64,000 bases of DNA from Nodosilinea sp. PGN35 (GTDB lineage Bacteria > Cyanobacteriota > Cyanobacteriia > Phormidesmidales > Phormidesmidaceae): NCBI RefSeq assembly GCF_029109325.1, contig NZ_JAQKQJ010000014.1, positions 87,958-151,957 of the forward strand, read 5' to 3'. Shown here piece after piece: positions 34,098-43,401 of the stretch. Position 1 is the first letter of the stretch. Each line of letters starts with the position of its first letter. The translations under genes and the position numbers were made by a program. The notes under the pieces are model-generated. The model was given only the letters and a program-made list of their open reading frames with translations, searched no databases and was not told the DNA's origin.

Positions 34098-34389
34098 AGG
34101 TCGTATGTGTGAGGGTGATCAAAGGTTGACGAACAGGAACTCAAACCCTTGGCCCTGACAGAAAGGCGACGAGTTTTTCTATGTATAGCTCGTCGAACTG
34201 GATTGTCAAAGCAAACTTATTCTGAGTTCATTAAGTTACAAACTTGTTAAGTAACTGAAATAAACTTCTCAGAATTGCAGGGGGGTAGGCATCGGCCCAC
34301 GGGAGTAGCTTGCCCGAGTTGAGCAGGCGATCGCCAAATCTCAATCAAATGACATAAACCGGGGGGCAGGGTTGGGGCTGGGGCGTTGA

Positions 34390-35430
34390 TTAGGATTGGA
34401 TCTCTACCTGCTGCCCTGTGGCGGCGGCGACGGCAATTGCCTCCATGATTTTGACCAGGTCGGTGGCCATCGCTCCTGCCGACAGGGTTGAGGGAGCATT
34501 GCTGGCGACGCAGTCCAAAAAGTGGGTGCACATGTGTTGCAGGGGCTCAAGGGAGGCGATCGCGATCGTTTCTGAGCCCAGGCCGCTGGGCACAAAGGTG
34601 GGCGCTTGGGGCTGAAAGTGCCCGGCATGGAGGGTGAGGGGGTGAGCCTGGGAGCTTTCGTCAAAGACCAGGGTGCCGCGATCGCCCACCAGGGCCAGCC
34701 GCCGCTGTCGGTCAGGGTTGGCCCAGCTGACGTGCACCATCGCCTCGAGCGGATTGTCGCCCATCGGGTTGGGATACATCAGCCGTAGCCAACCCGCATC
34801 TCGCAGGGGGATCTCTGTCTGGGTCTGTAGCCACACCGGCCCCCAGGCGGCGACCGCCTGGGGGCGCTGCCCCAGCCAGTAATTCAAAATTGAAAGGTCA
34901 TGGATAGCCAGATCCCAGAACACGTCGGCATCGGGGCGCACCGGCCCCAGGTTGGTGCGGGCGGCATACCCGTAGCGCAGGGGGCCAAGCTGCTGGCACA
35001 GTTCGCGCCCCCGCTGCACCGCTGGATGAAATAGATAGGTGTGATCGACCATTAGCTGTCGCCGCTGGCTGTTGGCTAGCTGGCAAAGGGCAGCGCTGCC
35101 AGCGCTGTCTAGGGTAAGGGGTTTTTCGCTGAGCACGTGGAGGCTGGCCTTTAGGGCCGTCTGAATCATGGGGTAGTGGGTGCTGGCCGGGGTGGCGATG
35201 ACTACGGCCTCTAGGCCCGGGTGGGCCATGGCCTGGGGCCAGTTCTCATAGCAGGCTACGGTGTCGCCCAGGGCAAAGCGAACGCGCAGTGCCTCCAGCC
35301 GCTGCCGGTCGGGGTCAACCATCGCCACCACTCGGGCCTGGGGCAGGGCCAAAAAGTTTCGCAGTAGGTGGCTACCCCAGCGGCCTAGGCCAAAGATCGC
35401 CAGGTTGACGGGAGGGAGATGATCACTCAT
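34390..35430 (-). CDS. Gfo/Idh/MocA-family oxidoreductase
   Basis: The 346-residue product starts MSDHLPPVN at the ATG 35428-35430. The Rossmann signature AIFGLGRWGSHLLRNF is at residues ~11-26, EKPLTLDSAG (the catalytic EKP motif) at ~95-105, and DLAIHDLSILNYWLGQ (D-x3-H) at ~175-190. The substrate, usually a sugar or polyol, cannot be determined. The ATG overlaps the end of rnc by 8 bp (ATGAGTGA), so the two are translationally coupled. An upstream frame reaching 35550 runs into rnc and is rejected. Confidence 0.88.
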   Translation of the reverse strand: MSDHLPPVNLAIFGLGRWGSHLLRNFLALPQARVVAMVDPDRQRLEALRVRFALGDTVACYENWPQAMAHPGLEAVVIATPASTHYPMIQTALKASLHVLSEKPLTLDSAGSAALCQLANSQRRQLMVDHTYLFHPAVQRGRELCQQLGPLRYGYAARTNLGPVRPDADVFWDLAIHDLSILNYWLGQRPQAVAAWGPVWLQTQTEIPLRDAGWLRLMYPNPMGDNPLEAMVHVSWANPDRQRRLALVGDRGTLVFDESSQAHPLTLHAGHFQPQAPTFVPSGLGSETIAIASLEPLQHMCTHFLDCVASNAPSTLSAGAMATDLVKIMEAIAVAAATGQQVEIQS

Positions 35431-36139
35431 GGGTAAGGGTTCTGCGAAGGCGATCGTAGGCGGCGGCGGCGGCGGCCTGCTCCGCCTGTTTTTTGGTGGG
35501 GCCGTGGCCGCTTCCCCAACAGGTTTCCCGAAACCACACGGCGGATGCATAGCGCTGGGGATGGCCGTCCACCGCCTGTTGCTCTGTGGTGCGGTACTGG
35601 GGTAGGGCTTTGCTGTGGGCTTGGGTCAGCTCTTGCAGGGCCACTTTGTAGTTTTGCCGAGCCGGATCCTGGCGGACAATGGCCGCCAGGCGCAGCATGG
35701 CATCGTCGAGCCAGGCGCGTACCATCCTTAGGGTGTGGGTTTCTAGGTAGATCACGGCCACCACCGCCTCTAGGGCATCGGCTAGGTGGGAGGGGCCAGC
35801 GGTCATTCCGGGGGCAACGGCCAGGCAGGGCGCGAGGTTCAGCTCCTGGGCCAGCTGGGCGAGGGTGCGATCGCTGATCAGCACTGACCGCACAGCCGAC
35901 AATTCCCCCACCGATGCTGTGGGAAAGTGCTCTTGCAGGCACTCCGTCGCCGCCAACCGCAGCACCGCGTCCCCCAACAGCTCTAGCTGTTCGTAGTTAT
36001 TGATCGCGTCTACCGACTTGTGGGTCAAGGCTCGGTCTAGGCGCACCCAGGAAGGCTTAAAAGCAGTGGGGAGGGCAGAGGTTTGCACCCACTGCTCTAG
36101 CTGGCGCTGCCGAGACGGGGGGAGGTCAGTCACAGTCAA
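35423..36139 (-). CDS. rnc: Ribonuclease III
   Basis: A 238-residue double-strand-specific endoribonuclease. The RNase III signature is in QLELLGDAVLRLAATE (residues ~45-60; canonical E-x-L-E-F-L-G-D-A) with the second metal cluster Asp and Glu in SHLADALEAVVAVIYLE. A dsRNA-binding domain follows (~155-230: NYKVALQELTQAHSKALPQY, GSGHGPTKKQAEQAAAAAAY). Its 3' end overlaps the oxidoreductase gene, and rnpB lies about 25 bp upstream on the same strand. Cyanobacteria often have several RNase III or mini-III genes; this is a full-length one. Confidence 0.92.
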   Translation of the reverse strand: MTVTDLPPSRQRQLEQWVQTSALPTAFKPSWVRLDRALTHKSVDAINNYEQLELLGDAVLRLAATECLQEHFPTASVGELSAVRSVLISDRTLAQLAQELNLAPCLAVAPGMTAGPSHLADALEAVVAVIYLETHTLRMVRAWLDDAMLRLAAIVRQDPARQNYKVALQELTQAHSKALPQYRTTEQQAVDGHPQRYASAVWFRETCWGSGHGPTKKQAEQAAAAAAYDRLRRTLTHE

Positions 36140-36164
36140 GCATGGGCAATGGAAAAGAGGAAGG

Positions 36165-36550
36165 GGAAGGAGGTAGACATAAGCCGGGTTCTGTTCCTCC
36201 GTTGCCGGAGGGGCGGTTATCTATCTGGGACGCCTGTTGCCAGACGCCTCTTGCGGTACATAACAGCGGGGCCGGAAAAAGACCAACCTTGCCCCTCGAC
36301 CTTGCACCCGACCGGGGTTTACCGAGCCAGCACCTCTCGATGCTGCTGGTGCGCTCTTACCGCACCCTTGCACCCTTACCTGTGCTGCCAGAAAAATCCT
36401 CAGCCATCGGCGGTATGTTTCTGTGGCACTCTCCTCACGGTCGCCCGCACTGGGCGTTACCCAGCAGGTCTGGTCTTTCGGGAGCCCGGACTTTCCTCAG
36501 ACTGGCGATCGCCAATCCGCAACCGCCTGCGCTACCTCCCTCCCGGCATT
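36165..36550 (-). ncRNA. rnpB: RNase P RNA (rnpB)
   Basis: The minus strand of this region carries conserved bacterial type A RNase P RNA blocks: near the 5' end GAGGAAAGTCCGGGCTCC followed by CGAAAGACC; in the middle GGTAAGGGTGCAAGGGTGCG, AAGAGCGCACCAGCA, and GGCTCGGTAAACCCC; and near the 3' end ACAGAACCCGGCTTATG. The 5' GGGAGGGAGGTAG and 3' CTACCTCC ends can pair as helix P1. A HIP1 octamer lies in the early helix. Ends are good to about 10 bases. The reading frames on the plus strand here are shadows of this RNA. It lies just upstream of rnc. Confidence 0.95.
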
Positions 36551-36686
36551 AGTTTAAACCCTAGTACAGCAAGACAGAAATAAACCTGCTGTTCAGAATG
36601 CTCTAACGCTGACAACCTCAGATTTTTGCAGGTTGAACCCTGCGTTTTGAACCCGCATAGCGATCTTGGGCTGAGGACAGCACCGA

Positions 36687-37232
36687 TCAAAACAGCAGCG
36701 GTGGACGACCTTTTTTCTCTACCACAGCTCTGACATAGCCCTCCCAACGACCAATCATGCCGCTCCACTCCCCCGAGGAAAAATAGGTGCTAATGGGCTG
36801 TTCTAGATCAAACTCAGGCATGTAGAACCCAGCGATGCCGCGCTCCAGAATGCCATCGGCTAGCACCCCTTTTTCTCGCAAAATCAAGATCGGCAGGCCC
36901 AGTTGATAGGCCATAGCCGGTTCGATGTGAGCCCAGGGAGTCGTCAGCCACTGGCCGTTCACGGTCTCTTCGCTGAGAACGTCAATGTCGGTGCGGAGCC
37001 GGGCGGTGCCCTTCTCGATAAAGGTGCGCCGAAAAGCTACAGTAATCAATCCGTTAGACTCCAGCATCAGCCGCCGAATAGCGGTCAGCGGGGCATCCAT
37101 GTCGTAGTCGGTAACCCCCAGGGTGCGGGGGGCAAAATCCCGACTCACCAGGTAGTCACGCACCTGCTGAATAAACTGCTCCTGCTGCTTAAAGCAGGGT
37201 TTTGGAAAACTCAGGAAGATCGAGATAGCCAT
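36687..37232 (-). CDS. TIR-like / nucleoside-deoxyribosyltransferase-fold protein
   Basis: The 181-residue product starts MAISIFLSFPKPCFK at the ATG 37230-37232. The alternation of strand and helix (SIFLSFP, then QFIQQVRDYLVSR; ESNGLITVAFRR; WAHIEPAMAYQLGLPILILRE) and the Glu within HIEPAMAYQLG resemble the flavodoxin-like fold of TIR and nucleoside-2-deoxyribosyltransferase relatives. A NADase-type catalytic role is possible but the residues for it are not all identified. There is no effector-type partner gene next to it: its neighbours are rnpB and rpoC2. Could equally be a small nucleotide-binding protein. Confidence 0.55.
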   Translation of the reverse strand: MAISIFLSFPKPCFKQQEQFIQQVRDYLVSRDFAPRTLGVTDYDMDAPLTAIRRLMLESNGLITVAFRRTFIEKGTARLRTDIDVLSEETVNGQWLTTPWAHIEPAMAYQLGLPILILREKGVLADGILERGIAGFYMPEFDLEQPISTYFSSGEWSGMIGRWEGYVRAVVEKKGRPPLLF

Positions 37233-37311
37233 AGTGAGGGCCTGCAAGAGTAGCGCGATTGCTCAACAAATTGACCATAGCTTTCACGACAGCCAATTTT
37301 GTCACTGTGAA

Positions 37312-37357
37312 GCGAAAAAAATAATAGCCCCGGCTGACTGAGGTCAGCCGGGGCTAT
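37312..37357 (-). terminator. Rho-independent terminator after rpoC2
   Basis: A perfect 15-bp stem (ATAGCCCCGGCTGAC at 37324-37338, GTCAGCCGGGGCTAT at 37343-37357, loop TGAG) is followed on the minus strand by TATTTTTTTCG. It lies 23 bp after the rpoC2 stop and should end the rpsT-tatD-rpoBC1C2 transcript. Confidence 0.92.
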
Positions 37358-37380
37358 GGAGCGATCGCTGCTAGATCTAC

Positions 37381-40300
37381 CTAGAGAGCTTCGGTTTGGT
37401 CATCGATCAGCAGGTCATCGTCGTCCAGGCCAGCACCATTACCGAGGCCGGCAAAATCGCCGTTGCCGCTGCCGCGCGCCCCGCCCTCATCCAATGACAT
37501 GCCGCCGATCATCTCATCATCGTTGAGCATGCTGAGGTTGCCCTCTAGGTCGTAGCTGCGAGCGGTGAAATCGTCCAGCACCACGTCCTGAAGCACCATG
37601 TCATCGTCCAGAATGGCCGATTCGTAGGCCGGGTCAAGTTCCGGCGACGGCGACTCTTCGTAGGCGTTGTAGCCCGTCCCCGCCGGAATCAAACGGCCGA
37701 TGATGACGTTCTCCTTCAGACCGCGCAGCCAGTCCGACTTGCCTTCGATCGCCGCTTCCGTCAGCACCCGAGTAGTTTCCTGGAAGCTAGCGGCGGAGAT
37801 GAAGCTATCGGTGTTCAGCGAAGCTTTCGTAATCCCCAGCAGCACCGGCGTGTATTCCGCCGGAGCACCGCCTGTGATCGCCATGGCCTCGTTCACCTGC
37901 TCCACCTGGTAGATTTCTACCAGTTCTCCCGGCAGCATGGTGGTGTCGCCGCCGTCGTCAATGCGGCACTTCGACGACATCTGCCGCACAATCACCTCGG
38001 TGTGCTTGTCGGAAATGTCAATGCCCTGGGACTGATACACCGACTGCACCTCGTTCACCAGGAACGACTGCACCTCCTGCAAAGCGCCCAGAGCGGCATC
38101 GTGGATGCCCATACCCAGACTGAGGTTGTACTTAAAGAACACCTCCAGAATCTGGTGGGGGTTGGCGGGGCCGTCGGTGAGGTGCTCAGCGGTGCTTACC
38201 CGCTGGCCGTCCGAAACAATTACGTTTTGGCCAGGGCTGATGGGGTACTCGGTGACCACCCCATCGTCTTCGATGATCTTGACCTCTACCGTTTCGTCAT
38301 CGCTATACACCACCTGGGCATTGCCGGGGCGCTCAGACAGCACGCAGGCTTCTTTGGGCTTGCGGGCCTCCAGCAGTTCCTCAATCCGGGGTAGACCCTG
38401 GATGATGTCACCGGTTTTTGCCCGTTCGAACACCAGCAGCACCAGGTTGTCACCCCGCTGTACCAGGTCACCGTCTTCAATGTGCAGCACGGCACCGGTA
38501 GAGACGCGGTAGGGACGGGCCAGCCGCAGGGAAATTTGACCGCCGTCGATGGCGGTGACCTGGCCTGACTCTTCGTGGGTTAAGCCAGGAGCCAGTTCGG
38601 TGTTAGCCACCACCAGATCCCCCACCTTCACCGTCGGCTCTTTGCCCTGGAGATCGACCTTCATGCGGTCAGACTCCCGCACGACCAGCACCCGGCGAAC
38701 GGCCTCTTGCCCTTCGCGGATACCGCGCACCTCGCCCGCCTCTTTACAGCGAATCTCGGTGCGAGCCACCACGGCCCCTGGTTCAATCTGCTGGCCGTCT
38801 TCCACCAGCAGGCGGGTGACGGTGCTGCCCTGGGTTTGGTCAGCTACCACGTCGCGGCGAATTACCTGGGTTTCGAGCACAACCATTTGCAGGCGCATGA
38901 GGTCAGCGTCGCTGTCGTCGGGTACCAGCTCAATGTCGGCCACTACGTGGGGAGATTCGTCTTCGATATCGAGCACTAGCTGGGTGCGCAGTAGCTCGAC
39001 CCCAACCACCGACTTCACCCGCTCCCCATCTTTAAAGGGGATCCGCTGGATGGCGCGCAGCTTGATCGAACCGGCGGCATCGGCGGCGCTGTCCTGGCTG
39101 GGGACGGCGGGCTCGTTGGGCACCACGTATTCTTCCACCGGGCGCAGCAGCAGGGCGGGGCCATCGGGGGTCTCGACATACTCGATATAGCGCAGGGCAT
39201 CGGCCACCAGGCCCGGCATCACCTCTTCCCCGGCGTTGACCAGGGTGCCATCGCGATCCATCACATCCTCGGGGGCATCCACCATGTGAATGTCGCCGGG
39301 CTTGACCAAAATCTCCCGCAGAATGTCGTTCTTCTGGGTGACTTCGACCACGCCGCTGTTTTGACAGAAGATGTCTTTGACGACCTCGGTGCCCGCCTCC
39401 AGGTACTGACCGTCTTCCACCATTAGCAGGGAGATGTCTTTGTTGACCTCGTGGGCCTCCTCAGGAATCCACAGCAGGGTGCCGCCCTGGACGACTTCGT
39501 AGCCCTGCTTTCCCTTGCCTTTTTTGGCCACATCGACTCCGGCAAACTTGACGATGCCGCCGGTTTGGGTGTGGAAGCGATCGTCTTCGAGCTCGGCGAT
39601 TACCTGACCGCTGGTGACCTTGGCCCCCGGCGTGGCAATCAGCGAGAATCGCTGACCGTGGGAGGTCTCAATGAAATAGTGTTCCCGGCCCTGGCCCTGC
39701 TCCTTGCGCACCTGGGCCTGGTCAAGCATGACGGAGGCGGTGATGATCTCGACCTCGCGGGTGCCTTTTTCGTCATCGGCCTCGGGCAGACGTACCAAGC
39801 CGCCCCGCTCGGTGGTGAGCTTAGTCTCAGCCAGGGTGTCATCGGCGTTGACGTAGTCGCCGTTGCGCACCACGGGCTCGGCGCTAGGGGGCAGGTTGTA
39901 GACATCCCCTGCCAGCACCCACAGCAGACCGCCCCGTTGGGCTAAGCGGGTGGTATTGCCCTGGCGGTCGGTTTTTTCTTCCTGCACCAGGCCAGCGAAT
40001 TTCACTTCCCCAGCCAGGTCAGAGGTCACGTCTTTGGTGGCTTTTTCAGTCACCTTGCGGGTGCGCCCCGCCGAGGGGAGCTCCGCCAAGAGCTGATCCT
40101 TTTGAACCGTCTCACCGTCACCGACAAAGAGAATTGTGCCCTGGGGCAAAAATTCAGATTTGTTTTTGCCGGTACCCTCAATCACCACCTCGGCGTTGGA
40201 CTCGATCATCAACGCATCTTCGCCGTAGCGGGTGCGGAAGGCACGAGTCTTGAGGTTTTTAGGCAGCTTGACGGTGCCGTCTTTGCTGGCCCGAATGCGG

Positions 40301-41370
40301 GGGGCCACTTCGCCGGTAAAGGTACCGCCAGTGTGGAAGGTGCGCATGGTCATTTGGGTGCCGGGCTCACCGATGGACTGGGCAGCGATGATGCCCACCG
40401 CTTCGCCTAAGTCAACCATCTCAGAGTGGGCCAGGCTCCAGCCGTAGCAGAGGCGACACACGGAGCGGGTGGCTTCACAGGTGAGGGGCGATCGCACCAC
40501 TACACTCTCAACCTTAGCTTCCGCCAGCAGTTCTGCCGTCTCTGGAGACACGGCATGGTCTTTTTCCAAGAGCACCTCACCGGTCTGGGGATGCACCACG
40601 TCTTCGGCCACCACCCGGCCCAGCAGGCGGTTTTCCAGCGGAATCAGCACCCGCTCACCGTCGGTCATGCTGCGCAGGGGAATGCCGCGGGTTGTGCCGC
40701 AGTCGTGTTCCCGAATGATCACATCCTGGGAGACGTCCACCAGACGGCGGGTGAGGTAGCCAGAATCTGCCGTTCGCAGCGCCGTATCGACCAGCCCCTT
40801 GCGGGCCCCGTAGGAGGAGATCACGTACTCCGTAACGGTCAGCCCCTCGCGGAAGTTGGTTTTAATCGGCAGGTCGATGATCTCCCCCTGGGGATTTGCC
40901 ATCAGACCCCGCATACCCACCAGCTGGCGTACCTGGGAGATGTTTCCCCGAGCGCCGGAGAAGGCCATCATGTACACCGAGTTGAGCGGGTTGTTCTCCT
41001 TAAAGTTTTTCACCACCTGGTCTTTCAGCTCTTCGCTGGTGTCGTTCCAGGTGTCAATCACCTTAGTGAGACGCTCCACCTCAGTGATTTCGCCTCGGGT
41101 GTACCGCTCTTCGGTAATGCGAATGTCCTCTTCGGCAGCGGCCAGCATGCCCTTTTTCTCCTGGGGCACCTGGAGGTCTTCCACGCTGATGGAGACCCCG
41201 GCCCGGGTGGCATACTTGAAGCCCAGATCCTTGATCCGGTCAGCCATCTGCGATGTGCGGGCGGTGCCGTAGTGGGTAAACGACCAGGAGATCAGCTTTT
41301 TTAGCTGCTTTTTGTCGATGATTCGGTTCCGAAAGGTCAGAGAGGTTTGAGGTGCCCCTTGCTCAGCCAT
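37381..41370 (-). CDS. rpoC2: RNA polymerase subunit beta' (C-terminal part), RpoC2
   Basis: This 1329-residue product is the C-terminal part of the split cyanobacterial/plastid beta'. It carries most of the secondary-channel elements: the trigger loop-bridge region VGIIAAQSIGEPGTQMTMRT followed by FHTGG, the N-terminal LISWSFTHYGTARTSQMADR, and a four-Cys zinc site with Cys in DCGTTRGI and CEATRSVCRLCYG. The large insertion between ~residues 340 and 970 is the SI3-type sandwich-barrel hybrid repeat region (for example GDIHMVDAPEDV). The C-terminus ends GLDDDDLLIDDQTEAL. Last gene of the operon, 53 bp after rpoC1. Confidence 0.98.
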   Translation of the reverse strand: MAEQGAPQTSLTFRNRIIDKKQLKKLISWSFTHYGTARTSQMADRIKDLGFKYATRAGVSISVEDLQVPQEKKGMLAAAEEDIRITEERYTRGEITEVERLTKVIDTWNDTSEELKDQVVKNFKENNPLNSVYMMAFSGARGNISQVRQLVGMRGLMANPQGEIIDLPIKTNFREGLTVTEYVISSYGARKGLVDTALRTADSGYLTRRLVDVSQDVIIREHDCGTTRGIPLRSMTDGERVLIPLENRLLGRVVAEDVVHPQTGEVLLEKDHAVSPETAELLAEAKVESVVVRSPLTCEATRSVCRLCYGWSLAHSEMVDLGEAVGIIAAQSIGEPGTQMTMRTFHTGGTFTGEVAPRIRASKDGTVKLPKNLKTRAFRTRYGEDALMIESNAEVVIEGTGKNKSEFLPQGTILFVGDGETVQKDQLLAELPSAGRTRKVTEKATKDVTSDLAGEVKFAGLVQEEKTDRQGNTTRLAQRGGLLWVLAGDVYNLPPSAEPVVRNGDYVNADDTLAETKLTTERGGLVRLPEADDEKGTREVEIITASVMLDQAQVRKEQGQGREHYFIETSHGQRFSLIATPGAKVTSGQVIAELEDDRFHTQTGGIVKFAGVDVAKKGKGKQGYEVVQGGTLLWIPEEAHEVNKDISLLMVEDGQYLEAGTEVVKDIFCQNSGVVEVTQKNDILREILVKPGDIHMVDAPEDVMDRDGTLVNAGEEVMPGLVADALRYIEYVETPDGPALLLRPVEEYVVPNEPAVPSQDSAADAAGSIKLRAIQRIPFKDGERVKSVVGVELLRTQLVLDIEDESPHVVADIELVPDDSDADLMRLQMVVLETQVIRRDVVADQTQGSTVTRLLVEDGQQIEPGAVVARTEIRCKEAGEVRGIREGQEAVRRVLVVRESDRMKVDLQGKEPTVKVGDLVVANTELAPGLTHEESGQVTAIDGGQISLRLARPYRVSTGAVLHIEDGDLVQRGDNLVLLVFERAKTGDIIQGLPRIEELLEARKPKEACVLSERPGNAQVVYSDDETVEVKIIEDDGVVTEYPISPGQNVIVSDGQRVSTAEHLTDGPANPHQILEVFFKYNLSLGMGIHDAALGALQEVQSFLVNEVQSVYQSQGIDISDKHTEVIVRQMSSKCRIDDGGDTTMLPGELVEIYQVEQVNEAMAITGGAPAEYTPVLLGITKASLNTDSFISAASFQETTRVLTEAAIEGKSDWLRGLKENVIIGRLIPAGTGYNAYEESPSPELDPAYESAILDDDMVLQDVVLDDFTARSYDLEGNLSMLNDDEMIGGMSLDEGGARGSGNGDFAGLGNGAGLDDDDLLIDDQTEAL

Positions 41371-41423
41371 GGTTTCGCCCTTCTGTAGTGATGTTCGTGC
41401 TGTGTCGGTGTTGTGGTGTGGCC

Positions 41424-43298
41424 CTAGCCTGCGATCGCGTCGAGCACCGCCTTGTTGTAGATAATGCGGCCCGCCGTCGTCTTGATGTACTGGGAAATCA
41501 AATGGCCTTCGCTGTCTAACCGCACTCGGCGATCGGGGTAAATTTCGGTGATGGTGCCATCTTCAGACTCCATCCGCTCTGGGGAGGCATCTTTGGGTTG
41601 GTCAGACTCTACCTCGCCGTCAAACCGCAGCCAGACTTTGGCGTGGAGATCGACCAATCCCTGCTCGAAAGCAATAATGGCATCTTCCATGCTGCCGAAG
41701 TAGTGCCCCTCGCCTTTGGTCGCATCGGGGTTCTCCGCCGTCAGGTAGTAGCAGCCCAACACCATGTCCTGGGACGGAGTAATGATGGGCTGACCGGTAG
41801 CTGGCGACAGCACATTATTCGAAGCCAGCATCAGCAGTCGAGCCTCCGACTGGGCCTCAAGGGATAACGGCACGTGTACTGCCATCTGGTCACCGTCAAA
41901 GTCAGCGTTAAAGGCCGGACACACCAGCGGGTGCAGCTGAATTGCTCGCCCCTCCACCAGAATGGGTTCAAAGGCCTGAATCCCCAGACGGTGCAGCGTC
42001 GGAGCCCGGTTGAGCATCACCGGATGGCTCTCAATCACCTCTTCCAGCACATCCCACACACTGGGGTCGTTGTGCTGAATCAGCTTCTTCGCCGCCTTAA
42101 TGTTGTTGACCAGTCCCTGGCGAATCAAGCGGTGAATCACAAAGGGCTGGAACAGCTCGATCGCCATCTCCCGAGGCAGACCGCACTGGTGAATTTGCAG
42201 TTTGGGCCCCACCACAATCACTGAACGGCCCGAGTAGTCAACCCGCTTACCCAACAGGTTCTGTCGGAAGCGCCCCTGCTTGCCTTCGATAATGTCTGAG
42301 AGGGACTTCAGCGGGCGGTTGTTGGCCCCGACCACAGTGCGCCCCCGGCGACCATTGTCGATCAGCGCATCCACCGCCTCCTGCAGCATCCGCTTTTCGT
42401 TGCGGACGATGATCTCAGGAGCTAAAATCTCCTGGAGGCGAGCTAGGCGGTTGTTGCGATTGATCACCCGCCGGTATAGGTCGTTCAGGTCAGAGGTTGC
42501 AAAACGGCCACCGTCCAGCTGCACCATTGGTCGAAGGTCGGGCGGAATCACCGGAATCACGTCCAGCACCATCCACTCGGTCTTAGAACCCGTGGCGATA
42601 AAGTTGTCGATCACCCGCAGGCGCTTGATCAGCTTGGCCCGCTTTTGGCCCTTAGAGTTGGCAATATCTTCCCGCAGCTTTTCTGCCGTGGTTTCTAGCT
42701 CCAAATCCTCCAGCAGCCGCTGGAGGGCCTCAGCGCCAATGCCGACCTCTACCCCAGCCAGCTCAGTCTCTTCGTCGTAGAGCTGATCTTCGATCTCAAT
42801 CCACTGATCTTCGGTCAGCAGCTGCTTGTAGCTGAGGTTTTCCGCATTACCTGGGTCAAGAACCACGTAGGCGTTGAAGTAGACAATTTGCTCCACGTCC
42901 CGCAGGGGCATATCGAGCAGAATGGCGATGTAGCTAGGAATGCCCTTCAGGTACCACACGTGGGCCACCGGAGCGGCCAACTTGATGTAGCCCATGCGGT
43001 GACGACGTACTCGCGATTCGGTCACCTCAACGCCACAGCGCTCGCACACAATGCCGCGATGGCGTACCCGCTTGTACTTACCGCAGTGGCACTCCCAGTC
43101 CTTGGCAGGGCCAAAGATGCGCTCGCAGAACAGCCCGTCCATTTCGGGCTTAAGAGTGCGGTAGTTAATGGTTTCAGGCTTGGTCACCTCACCCACAATT
43201 TGCCCGTTGGGCAGGGTGCGTTCCCCCCACTGGCGAATTCGTTCCGGAGAGGCAAGTCCGATTTTGACGTAGTCAAACCGCTGTTCTAGCTTGGCCAT
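41424..43298 (-). CDS. rpoC1: RNA polymerase subunit gamma (N-terminal beta'), RpoC1
   Basis: The 624-residue product is the N-terminal part of split beta'. It has the zinc-binding CHCGKYKRVRHRGIVCERCG cluster (residues ~70-90), the clamp (SPERIRQWGER), and the active-site motif NADFDGDQMAVHVPL with the three Mg-binding Asp (~residue 460). The protein ends near IIYNKAVLDAIAG. Gap of 103 bp after rpoB. The size matches cyanobacterial RpoC1 (about 620-630). Confidence 0.98.
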   Translation of the reverse strand: MAKLEQRFDYVKIGLASPERIRQWGERTLPNGQIVGEVTKPETINYRTLKPEMDGLFCERIFGPAKDWECHCGKYKRVRHRGIVCERCGVEVTESRVRRHRMGYIKLAAPVAHVWYLKGIPSYIAILLDMPLRDVEQIVYFNAYVVLDPGNAENLSYKQLLTEDQWIEIEDQLYDEETELAGVEVGIGAEALQRLLEDLELETTAEKLREDIANSKGQKRAKLIKRLRVIDNFIATGSKTEWMVLDVIPVIPPDLRPMVQLDGGRFATSDLNDLYRRVINRNNRLARLQEILAPEIIVRNEKRMLQEAVDALIDNGRRGRTVVGANNRPLKSLSDIIEGKQGRFRQNLLGKRVDYSGRSVIVVGPKLQIHQCGLPREMAIELFQPFVIHRLIRQGLVNNIKAAKKLIQHNDPSVWDVLEEVIESHPVMLNRAPTLHRLGIQAFEPILVEGRAIQLHPLVCPAFNADFDGDQMAVHVPLSLEAQSEARLLMLASNNVLSPATGQPIITPSQDMVLGCYYLTAENPDATKGEGHYFGSMEDAIIAFEQGLVDLHAKVWLRFDGEVESDQPKDASPERMESEDGTITEIYPDRRVRLDSEGHLISQYIKTTAGRIIYNKAVLDAIAG

Positions 43299-43401
43299 GC
43301 TGGGTATTTTCCTTGTAAGCGCGCTCGGTCTGAATCAATGCAGGTTAAACCGACCTCCGGAACTGGATCGGATTCAGTTCCGGGGTCAAGCCAGAGACAG
43401 G

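Noticed and set aside
35431..35550. Extension of the Gfo/Idh gene upstream into rnc
   Set aside because: Pro/Arg-rich sequence typical of an out-of-frame GC-rich shadow; the Rossmann fold begins at the ATG 35430.
36142..36583. Two plus-strand open frames of 136 and 144 codons
   Set aside because: They are shadows of the RNase P RNA on the opposite strand, whose conserved blocks explain the region better.
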